Source: Piromyces finnis
Taxonomy: Eukaryota > Neocallimastigomycota > Neocallimastigomycetes > Neocallimastigales > Neocallimastigaceae
Assembly: GCA_002104945.1 (NCBI GenBank)
Contig: MCFH01000001.1
Coordinates: forward strand, 1,949,001-2,013,000
DNA: 64,000 nucleotides
Direction of reading: 5' to 3'
Each line of letters begins with the position of its first letter. Positions within the stretch are counted from its first letter, which is position 1. Below are positions 56,101 through 64,000 of the stretch, piece by piece. The position numbers and the translations under genes are program-made. The notes beneath the pieces were generated by a model that saw only the letters and a program-made list of their open reading frames with translations, was not told where the DNA came from and ran no database searches.

Positions 56101-56889
56101 TAAACTTCAAAAATAACTAAAAATGATGATATAAACATTAATTAAAAAAGTTAATAATAATATATTCCCAATATATTCAAATATACACCAATAAATATAT
56201 AATAATTATTTAATATACTTAATATTAAATAATAAAACATCCCTTTTTTTCTATATTAAATTAACTCAAGGTATTTTTAATTAATTTTAACTAATGTTTA
56301 AGAAATAAATTAAAATATAAAAAATTGGAATTTAATAAATATTCAATTATAAAAAAAGAATATATTAGAATACAGTGCGAATATATGATATTTTATAATA
56401 AAATTAATTAATAAAATTATTTGATTAATATTATTATATAGATAGTAGTATTATAATAAACTATATATACATATATATAATATTATTATATAGTAGTATT
56501 ATAATAAATCATATATAAATTTAAATAATAAATATATAATATGTTATTGATTTATAAATATAATATATTAGAGAATTCAATGTAAAATAGCTTTTTATTA
56601 TTAATAAATGATGGCCAACCTACTACAATTTATTTTATAATATTTAAAAAAACAAATAATTTTATTATTAAAAAAGTTTATTTTTTTTATTAATAAATAT
56701 TTTATTGTTCCAAAGAATTGATATAAAAAGAATTAAAATCTCCTCGAATTTTTGGAAAAGTAAATTATATTTTATTTTTTTTTATAAACTATAATATTTT
56801 AAAAAAAGCCAAATACATATATATAATATTTTAAAATAAAATATATATATTATATAAAAAAAACGTTTAAAATTATTAACACTATTAAG
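53127..56889. other. Long gene-free AT-rich region
   Basis: About 3.8 kb of A/T homopolymers and short repeats. A duplicated stretch containing TAGTATTATAATAAA sits near 56430-56515. I find no frame with coding character, no tRNA-like fold and no recognisable transposon remains. Confidence 0.6.
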
Positions 56890-57000
56890 ATGAACTTTAC
56901 CAAGAACATTACTATTATCAAGTCTGAAAGCAACATTAACTCTGAAAACAAAACTAACACTATTAATAGTAAACAAAAATCTGAAATTTTCATCGATTAA
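56890..57000 (+). CDS. Small ORF of 36 aa, possible upstream ORF
   Basis: ATG at 56890 opens a 36-codon frame with unusually ordered amino acid use for this DNA (MNFTKNITIIKSESNINSEN at the start, ending SEIFID). It is far less A/T-homopolymeric than its flanks. It lies 385 bp before the start of the Ecl1-family gene on the same strand, so it could be an upstream ORF in the leader or the remains of an exon. No family recognised. Evidence is composition only. Confidence 0.3.
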   Translation: MNFTKNITIIKSESNINSENKTNTINSKQKSEIFID

Positions 57001-57384
57001 AAATAAAAAATAATTTTAAAACGTTTATAATAAATTAAATAGTAATAATAATAAAATTAATAAATCAGTTTATAAATAAAATTTTTTAAAGTAATTAATT
57101 TATAATAAATAAAACCTTTTTATTTATTATTAAAAATAATAATTCAAATAAATAATAAAATAAAGGTAACTATTAATAATATAAAACATAGAGATAATAA
57201 AATAAGATATTAATAAATATTTTTTTAATATTATATTTTTCATTAGCTATAACTTACAATAATAAATAAAAAGATATTTATTAATCTTAAAAGCAGATAA
57301 TTACTCAAAAGAATAATATAAAAAGTTTAAAAAAAAAAAGAAAAATAATTTTTTTACTAAATATTATTAAAAAATAATAAAAAA
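57001..57384. other. AT-rich leader region of Ecl1-family copy B
   Basis: Upstream region of the Ecl1-family gene. A/T repeats only, ending in A-rich sequence before the ATG. Nothing else seen. Confidence 0.5.
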
Positions 57385-58002
57385 ATGGATATTGATACTG
57401 ACTGGTGTTTAAATTGTGGTAAGCAAACCAACGGCGAGTTATATTGCTCTTCACAATGCAGAAGCCAAGATGAAAAAGGTTACAAACATGAAACTACCCA
57501 AAGCTTTGGCTTTAGAACTGATAATGAAAGCATTCACAACAGTGGACGTAGTAGTCCAGTAATGAGTTCATGTAATGCTACATCAAAATATTTGAATAAC
57601 CCAGATAAACTTTTATATTATCAAAGTTATGATTTGAAATTTAGAAACAGACCAAGCTATGATGCTGGTTATTATAGCCCATGCCTTTCTAGTGGTTTAA
57701 ACCAATGGTTAAATCAAAATGTCAAAATGTTGACACCTTCAACTCTTGAACAGAATAGAAAATCATATATGATGGAAACTGGTCGTTACCATCACCATCA
57801 TCACCAATCCAATATAAAATTTACTAGTGGATTTAAGGGTTCCTATTCATCAACATCTTCTGAAAGTTCCTATTCAAGTTCTTCTGATACTATAATTTTT
57901 GGAAGTAGCTCAAGCTCAAACCCAAATAGTCTTTCAATGAAAGGACCAAACTATCCATGGAATAAAATAGAAGATGATGACGATATTTCTCTTTATGAAT
58001 AA
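57385..58002 (+). CDS. Ecl1-family protein, copy B (intronless)
   Basis: 205 aa. The N-terminus MDIDTDWCLNCGKQTNGELY followed by CSSQCRSQDE has the C-x2-C and C-x3-C cluster of the Ecl1/Ecl2/Ecl3 life-span regulatory family and closely matches copy A at 36515, where the same region is split by an intron. The remainder is Ser/Tyr/Asn-rich, with a His run (residues about 136-140) that might bind metal, a Ser-rich stretch (residues about 155-180) and an acidic end (EDDDDISLYE). In fission yeast these small proteins act in stationary-phase survival and starvation response; here the function is inferred from the N-terminal cluster only. Confidence 0.7.
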   Translation: MDIDTDWCLNCGKQTNGELYCSSQCRSQDEKGYKHETTQSFGFRTDNESIHNSGRSSPVMSSCNATSKYLNNPDKLLYYQSYDLKFRNRPSYDAGYYSPCLSSGLNQWLNQNVKMLTPSTLEQNRKSYMMETGRYHHHHHQSNIKFTSGFKGSYSSTSSESSYSSSSDTIIFGSSSSSNPNSLSMKGPNYPWNKIEDDDDISLYE

Positions 58003-58609
58003 AAGAAAGGTATTATTATAAGTTGCAAATAAATGCAATTAAAGCAAACATATTGTTTATTATATAATGTACTATTCATTTTCAAATGATGAGAATGGAA
58101 TAGTAAGAGATATTTAGTAATTTTTTATTTTCTAAATTATATTTTAGTATTTATAAATCCATATAGGTTTAACAATTTTTTATAATTATTTTAAGAAAAG
58201 TTTTTAAATTTAATTATATAGTTTTAAATAATTTTAAATAGAAATTAAAAAAAAAAAAAATTCAATTAAAAATCACAAAATATAAGTAGTATTTTTTTAT
58301 AGTTTAAACTTAAAAATAAGTATTTTAATCATAAAATTTTAAAAATTTTATAAAATGGAATCACCATTTAAAAAAAAAATAATAAAATAAAAAATTAAAA
58401 CTAAAGTAGAATTATTATCATTTACATTTTTTTTTATAAAAAAAAAAAAAGCAAAAAAGTAAATGAGCTAAAGTAAATGAGTAATAATAATGGTGAATTT
58501 CAATATTATTTATTAACAAAAATAAATAAATAAACAAAAAAAAGTAATTAGTAATTAAATAAAATAAAGCAATTAAAAAAAAAATATAAAATTTATGGTA
58601 TTTATTGGA
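58003..58609. other. Intergenic, AT-rich
   Basis: 3' flank of Ecl1-family copy B up to the LINE relic. A/T homopolymers only. Confidence 0.6.
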
Positions 58610-59270
58610 TGAGTATACTAAATAAAATGTATTTTTAGGAATAAGTGTATAATATGGCGTAGAAGTGAATTAGATAATGAATAAGCTTAAAAGGCTAAAA
58701 TTAAATTAGATGGACAATATTCAAAGTCTTAATATTAAGAAGGGTGTATGTCAAGGATGTCTATTCTCACTAATTCTTTTTAATCTGTTTATTAAAGAGT
58801 GTAAAGATCTTGGTGTTAGTTTTAAAGAGGTATGCAGATAAGATAATGTAGTTCTTCAATAAAATACTTAAAAAATTTCTGAAAGAATAAATAATTAATA
58901 AGGAAATTGATTTTAGTATCAATAAATGTTCAACAATGGTAATTCGTCCAGGTGTAATAAAAATCCAATAATTTATTTAGTTGGAAAATTTATTCCAACG
59001 ACAGATTGTTTATACCTTCCTTGGTATACTATTTGAAAAGAATGTGACATTCACATTCTTAATAAATCACTTAAAAAGTAAGGATTTAATTAAATTATAT
59101 TATAATCACCTCTAGTTTTCCTATGGCTACTACTGGCTATTGAAAGAAAGAAATGGATACAAAAGTTGCTAAAGAGTGCTCAATTAGTTGATCTAAGTTA
59201 TCCCTTATTACTATCTCTGTGTGCAAAAATTATTATCAAAATATTCAACGTTGTTTAACCATATATCCAA
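58610..59270 (+). mobile_element. Decayed LINE (non-LTR) reverse transcriptase fragment
   Basis: Read in all three plus frames, this stretch gives the order of a LINE reverse transcriptase. First comes KIKLDGQYSKS, then IKKGVCQGCLFSLILFNLFI (the GVRQGCPLSPLLFNLFI motif). Next is KECKDLGVSF, then RYADK in place of the YADD catalytic box, INKCSTMVIRPG, and NPIIYLVGKFIPTTDCLYLP. Stops and frameshifts interrupt every part, and the catalytic YADD is lost. An old, inactive copy. No ORF1, endonuclease or poly(A) tail is visible. Confidence 0.75.
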
Positions 59271-59499
59271 AATTTTAAAAATACGAAAAATATGTATATA
59301 AAAAAGTAATGATTTATATATTTTCATATATAGTTTTTATAAATTATTAAATTGTTTTTAAAATTTTTTCTTTTTATTTATTTATTTGTTTATTTTTATG
59401 AACATATAAAAAAAAGTAAAATACATATTTGTGGTAAAAATATATAATTAACTCTATATAAAATATAATAAGCTATTAAAAAATTAACAATTTTTTTGA

Positions 59500-60927
59500 T
59501 TAAATTTTTATTTTTTTACTGCTTTTACTTTCATTATCTTCAATAGATGTATAATAGGAAATTTTAAAAGAATCACAAGTTTCATAAATAAAATTGGCAT
59601 CAATATTTAATTTTTCGGCTAAATCCGTAGCATTACGTTCAGATTCCTTTAAGAATTCATCAATAATGTTTATTTCATTTTCTGGAAGTTCAGATAATGT
59701 TTTAATAAAAGATGAATCGAAATTTGAATGGAAAAATTTAAATGTAGTTTTAATTTGACTTTTTCTTATTCCTTTCTTTTCTCCAATTTCTTCTCCTTCT
59801 TTTCTTCCTTCTTTTCTTCCTTCTTCTCTTCCTTCTTCTTTTCCTTTTTTCCAATAATGCTGTTTAGATGATTTTTCTGTTATTATTGAATCTATTCTAC
59901 TATTATATTCTTTTTTAAATTTTTCATCATCTTGTAAAAGTAATAATTCAGATCTTGCTTTTTTGTATACATCTTCTGTATCTTCATTTCTAAATATTGG
60001 ATCATTTGGATTATTTAAAAATTTGATCCATAGATTTTCCTCTTCATCGCTAATATCATCATCTTCGATATCATCTTTGTCATCATTTTCGATATCATCT
60101 TTGTCATCATCTTTGTCATCATCTTTGTCATCAACTTCGATATCATCTTTGTCATCATCTTTGCCATCATCTTTGCCATCATTTTTTTTATTATTATATA
60201 ATAATTTATCTAAATTATCATTGTAAACATTATCGTCATTATTGTTTTTATTCTTAATTTTAAATTTAGGTAATTCAATAAAGTGAATTGTTGATAATTT
60301 ACAATTACAACTATCATTATCCATTATTATTTCATTACCCTTTTTGTCAATGAGAATATTCATTTTTTCGTCGATTAACTTTCCATTGACATTTTGATAA
60401 AACTTTCCTTTATAAAAAGCTACACCATTTCTAGGAAAGTATCTATAGCCGATTCTATCGTCAAACATTTTATAATTTAATATATTAATCATAATGATTT
60501 CTGGAATAACTTCATATACCCGTCCTTTTGATACAGTATTGGACATTAATCTTGAAGCATAAAATTCAGATTGATTTAACATACTACCTACATTTGAAAC
60601 ATGAATTTCAATGTTTATGAGTTCTTCGTCTTTCTCTTCTGAAACATCACCTGATAATAATTTTCTTTTTTTTAGTCTTTTAAATTTACTTACTAATATA
60701 TCAGCATTAGGAAATTCCTCTTTTAAACTCTCTGCCCTCAATTCCTTATCAATAAATTTAATATTGTTAATATTAAAATCAAAATGACCATAATATTTTA
60801 ATATACTATTTAAGAAATGAACCAAAATTTCTTTATTCTTTTCATTACCAAATAATCTTTTAAAAACAATATCAACAGTTGGTTTTATAGTAATGACTCT
60901 TCTATTATTATAATTTAGATAGTCCAT
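59500..60927 (-). CDS. Rpn-type PD-(D/E)XK nuclease/putative transposase, copy 1
   Basis: 475 aa, of the Rpn/YhgA-like 'PD-(D/E)XK nuclease family transposase' group, which in bacteria includes recombination-promoting nucleases RpnA-E. The N-terminus has IKPTVDIVFKRLFGNEKNKE and FLNSILKYYG. The catalytic core shows NADILVSK (Asp), then INIEIHV (Glu), then QSEFYASRLMSN. The middle carries an acidic repeat of KDD units (residues about 240-295). The C-terminal third carries charged EEGR/KEG repeats, as often seen in this family, then a conserved tail (SQIKTTFKFFHSNFDSSFIK). No introns. Arranged head to head with copy 2 across 554 bp. Function in the fungus is unknown; bacterial origin is likely (inference). 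Confidence 0.85.
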   Translation of the reverse strand: MDYLNYNNRRVITIKPTVDIVFKRLFGNEKNKEILVHFLNSILKYYGHFDFNINNIKFIDKELRAESLKEEFPNADILVSKFKRLKKRKLLSGDVSEEKDEELINIEIHVSNVGSMLNQSEFYASRLMSNTVSKGRVYEVIPEIIMINILNYKMFDDRIGYRYFPRNGVAFYKGKFYQNVNGKLIDEKMNILIDKKGNEIIMDNDSCNCKLSTIHFIELPKFKIKNKNNNDDNVYNDNLDKLLYNNKKNDGKDDGKDDDKDDIEVDDKDDDKDDDKDDIENDDKDDIEDDDISDEEENLWIKFLNNPNDPIFRNEDTEDVYKKARSELLLLQDDEKFKKEYNSRIDSIITEKSSKQHYWKKGKEEGREEGRKEGRKEGEEIGEKKGIRKSQIKTTFKFFHSNFDSSFIKTLSELPENEINIIDEFLKESERNATDLAEKLNIDANFIYETCDSFKISYYTSIEDNESKSSKKIKI

Positions 60928-61481
60928 TTCTTTTTTTCTTTTCTTTCTTAGTATTTTAAATAAATAATCCTAAGAAATAATTAAAATAATATAAAAAAAA
61001 ATTTTTTAACAGAAAATCCAGCTACTTTTTTATTTCTAAAAACTTTAATTTATATTATTTTATTTATTAATTTGTTAATATTATTTATTTGTTAATGTTA
61101 CAAAATAAATAATATTTAAAATTAAGCTAGACTTCTTATTGTCTTTGAATAGAATCAATGTAAATGGTGGCTAAGTTTTATTCCTTAAATTATTATTAAT
61201 TATATTAATAATTATTAATTAATAAATATTAAATATTATATACTAAAAGAAAAAGTAATTTGAGTGATAAATAATTTCATTAAATATATTTAACAAAAAT
61301 CAATCAATAAATAAATAATTGAATAAATGGATAAATAAATTAAATAATAAATATTAAAGTTTCTGGACATACTAGAATCTATTTTATTATATAAAGTCTT
61401 TTTTTTTTTTTTTTAATTTTAATAAAATATTTATTCCGTGGGATTATTAATAAAAAAAAAAAGAAAGAAAGAAAATAAGAA
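60928..61481. other. Spacer between the head-to-head nuclease genes
   Basis: 554 bp, AT-rich. The ~45 bp just upstream of each ATG resemble one another when read outward (GGATTATT, then A/G-rich, ending AAGAAATGG). Homology of the inverted pair therefore includes the leader and stops soon after. Both promoters should lie here. No gene seen. Confidence 0.6.
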
Positions 61482-63041
61482 ATGGACTATCTAAATTATA
61501 ATAATAGAAGAGTCATTACTATAAAACCAACTGTTGATATTGTTTTTAAAAGATTATTTGGTAATGAAAAGAATAAAGAAATTTTGGTTCATTTCTTAAA
61601 TAGTATATTAAAATATTATGGTCATTTTGATTTTAATATTAACAATATTAAATTTATTGATAAGGAATTGAGAGAAGAGAGTTTAAAAGAGAAATTTCCT
61701 AATGCTGATATATTAGTAAGTAAATTTAAAAGACTAAAAAAAAGAAAATTATTATCAGGTGATAGTTCAGAAGAGAATGACGAAGAACTCATAAACATTG
61801 AAATTCATGTTTCAAATGTAGGTAGTATGTTAAATCAATCTGAATTTTATGCTTCAAGATTAATGTCCAATACTGTATCAAAAGGACGGGCATATGAAGT
61901 TATTCCAGAAATCATTATGATTAATATATTAAATTATAAAATGTTTGACGATAGAATCGGCTATAGATACTTTCCTAGAAATGGTGTAGCTTTTTATAAA
62001 GGAAAGTTTTATCAAAATGTCAATGGAAAGTTAATCGACGAAAAAATGAATATTCTCATTGACAAAAAGGGTAATGAAATAATAATGGATAATGATAGTT
62101 GTAATTGTAAATTATCAACAATTCACTTTATTGAATTACCTAAATTTAAAATTAAGAATAAAAACAATAATGACGATAATGTTTACAATAATAATTTAGA
62201 TAAATTATTATATAATAATAAAAAAAATGATGGCAAAGATGATGGCAAAGATGATGACAAAGATGATATCGAAAATGATGACAAAGATGATATCGAAAAT
62301 GATGACAAAGATGATATCGAAAATGATGACAAAGATGATATCGAAAATGATGACAAAGATGATATCGAAGATGATGATATTAGCGATGAAGAGGAAAATC
62401 TATGGATCAAATTTTTAAATAATCCAAATGATCCAATATTTAGAAATGAAGATACAGAAGATGTATACAAAAAAGCAAGATCTGAATTATTACTTTTACA
62501 AGATGATGAAAAATTTAAAAAAGAATATAATAGTAGAATAGATTCAATAATAACAGAAAAATCAATTCGAGAGTATGATAAAAGAAAATATTTAAAAGAA
62601 GGCGAAGAAATTGGAGAAAAGAAAGGAATAATAAAAGGAAGAAAAGAAGGAGAAGAAATTGGAGAAAAGAAAGGAATAATAAAAGGAAGAGAAGAAGGAA
62701 GAAAAGAAGGAAGAGAAGAAGGAAGAAAAGAAGGAAGAAAAGAAGGAAGAAAAGAAGGAGAAGAAATTGGAATAAGAAAAAGTCAAATTAAAACTACATT
62801 TAAATTTTTCCATTCAAATTTCGATTCATCTTTTATTAAAACATTATCTGAACTTCCAGAAAATGAAATAAACATTATTGATGAATTCTTAAAGGAATCT
62901 GAACGTAATGCTACGGATTTAGCCGAAAAATTAAATATTGATGCCAATTTTATTTATGAAACTTGTGATTCTTTTAAAATTTCCTATTATACTTCTATTG
63001 AAGATGATGAAAATAAAAGTAGTAAAAAAATAAAAATTTAA
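61482..63041 (+). CDS. Rpn-type PD-(D/E)XK nuclease/putative transposase, copy 2
   Basis: 519 aa, nearly identical to copy 1 at 59500-60927 but on the opposite strand. The same core residues are present: NADILVSK, INIEIHV and QSEFYASRLMSN. It is longer by 44 residues. The KDD region is a more regular array of DIENDDKD units, and the charged C-terminal repeat is expanded, with GRKEGEEIGEKKGIIK present twice and then a run of KEGR/EEGR units. The linker before the charged repeat also differs (IREYDKRKYLKEG versus SKQHYWKKGKEEG). No introns; the frame is intact. Confidence 0.86.
   Translation: MDYLNYNNRRVITIKPTVDIVFKRLFGNEKNKEILVHFLNSILKYYGHFDFNINNIKFIDKELREESLKEKFPNADILVSKFKRLKKRKLLSGDSSEENDEELINIEIHVSNVGSMLNQSEFYASRLMSNTVSKGRAYEVIPEIIMINILNYKMFDDRIGYRYFPRNGVAFYKGKFYQNVNGKLIDEKMNILIDKKGNEIIMDNDSCNCKLSTIHFIELPKFKIKNKNNNDDNVYNNNLDKLLYNNKKNDGKDDGKDDDKDDIENDDKDDIENDDKDDIENDDKDDIENDDKDDIEDDDISDEEENLWIKFLNNPNDPIFRNEDTEDVYKKARSELLLLQDDEKFKKEYNSRIDSIITEKSIREYDKRKYLKEGEEIGEKKGIIKGRKEGEEIGEKKGIIKGREEGRKEGREEGRKEGRKEGRKEGEEIGIRKSQIKTTFKFFHSNFDSSFIKTLSELPENEINIIDEFLKESERNATDLAEKLNIDANFIYETCDSFKISYYTSIEDDENKSSKKIKI
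62227..62375 (+). repeat. Tandem coding repeat, 24-bp units, in nuclease copy 2
   Basis: Units coding for DDKDDIEN repeat about five times with almost no base changes. Copy 1 has a different arrangement of the same units at about 60060-60180, and the broken copy has nearly none. Confidence 0.9.
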
Positions 63042-64000
63042 TCAAAAAAATAAATGAAACAAAATTCAATGAATATATGTAGTTAATTTTATAATTAATT
63101 TTATAATGGTTAACTTTTATTTTAATATATTTTATTTATATAGTTCATTATATTTTTATACTTTGAATATGTATTTTATTTTTCTTATCATTCACAAAAA
63201 AATAAACAAATAAATAAAATGTAATATTTTAAATGTAAATAATAAAATTATAAAAACTCTATATATGTATATATAAACTATTATTCATTTTTTTATTTAC
63301 AAATATATATTCATATTTTTATAGTTTTTAATTTTAATAATGATATCAAACTCAAGGAACTCTCGTAAGTTCTTTATGAAATGTTTTTTAAATGGAAATA
63401 ATAATTTTGTTTTAATTTTAATTATAAAAGAAACAAATTTCGATATCAACTTTTAAAATTCTAATCAACAAGTAGTATTAAAAAACATCAAATTAAAATT
63501 AACAATGTAATGTAATAATAATTTATTCAAATAAACTAAATTAAAAAAAAAAAAATACTATACAAAAAAATAAATGGAAAAAAATATTTTTTTTGAATTA
63601 ACAAAAATCAAATTCTTACTTAAATTTTTTTTTTTGATAATTATTATAGAAAAATAGATTACGACAAGTCTTAATATATCACTATAATTATTAACTTTTA
63701 TTTGGTTAATAGTAGCTATGATAGATCCTAAAATTCATAGAATAAACAAGAAATATCAAAATATATATTAGTAAAAAAAAAATATATTTCTACTGATATG
63801 AAAAGTATATTATCTTTATTAATATGTAATCTTTTAATGAAATTTTAAAAGTATAAAGTTTTTCATTAAATACAGATAAACCTTTTAATTCAATAAAAAT
63901 ATGAGTTCATTTAGTTTTCCTACTTTATCATAAACAAAAAAAGAAAAACTCTACATCATTTAATGAAAATTAATAAATAATTTGATTTTCTAATAATCTA
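63042..64000. other. AT-rich flank to window end
   Basis: About 960 bp downstream of nuclease copy 2. The first ~15 bases after the stop (ATCAAAAAAAT) are shared with the other copies' 3' ends. Beyond that I see only A/T-rich sequence and no gene. Confidence 0.55.

Noticed and set aside
56782-56976. 64-codon minus-strand frame
   Set aside because: Half of it is A/T-run translation; the ordered part is better explained by the small plus-strand ORF at 56890-57000.
59963-60226. Ser-rich frame opposite nuclease copy 1, and the similar ones at 62183-62470, 62227-62418 and 62592-62813
   Set aside because: Shadows of the KDD and EGR coding repeats of the nuclease genes on the other strand or in another frame.

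Overview
The window is eukaryotic nuclear DNA of extreme AT richness: coding islands of moderate composition sit in intergenic DNA and introns made almost only of A and T, with many homopolymers and microsatellites. Introns are short, begin GTA/GTG and end AG. The gene set points to an anaerobic gut fungus (Neocallimastigomycota; Anaeromyces, Neocallimastix or Piromyces type). The support is a fungal Ecl1-family pair, a CCH1-like calcium channel pair, a B''-gamma PP2A subunit of the kind kept in flagellated lineages, bacterial-like intronless genes, and several Rpn-type PD-(D/E)XK nuclease genes. The assignment is an inference from these features, not a species match.

Layout. 1-2547 (+): 3' part of a RAD18 E3 ubiquitin ligase gene (RING, UBZ4, SAP), six exons visible. 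3092-5519 (-): PP2A regulatory subunit B''-gamma (PPP2R3C-like). 7045-13410 (-) and 15829-22930 (-): two tandem four-domain voltage-gated calcium channel alpha-1 (CCH1-like) genes, 1811 and 2216 aa as reconstructed here; both keep an E/E/E/E selectivity filter but differ in introns and voltage-sensor charge. 26111-29326 (-): PRMT3-type arginine methyltransferase. 30946-32379 (+): TRAPPC13. 36515-37775 (+): Ecl1-family protein with one intron.

From about 38.7 kb the window is accessory in character: a doubtful small gene, a broken Rpn-type nuclease copy carrying a GC-richer poly(A)-tailed insertion, gene fragments and a perfect hairpin. Two tandem near-identical genes (43087-45133 and 47018-49068, both -) encode type II membrane proteins that join a SUEL-type galactose/rhamnose-binding lectin domain to a GT34 glycosyltransferase. 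Two intronless bacterial-like genes follow (LCM/TcmP-type methyltransferase, YjaB-like GNAT acetyltransferase). After a long gene-poor stretch come a second Ecl1-family gene, a decayed LINE reverse transcriptase, and two intact Rpn-type nuclease genes arranged head to head as a large inverted repeat (59500-63041).

The genes do not form one pathway. The most interesting points are the lectin-GT34 fusion with its mosaic, gene-converted duplicates; the diverging tandem calcium channels, one with a depleted voltage sensor in domain III; and the nuclease family, which shows a head-to-head intact pair, repeat-length variation and one broken copy hit by a probable retroelement. No tRNA, rRNA or CRISPR was recognised.
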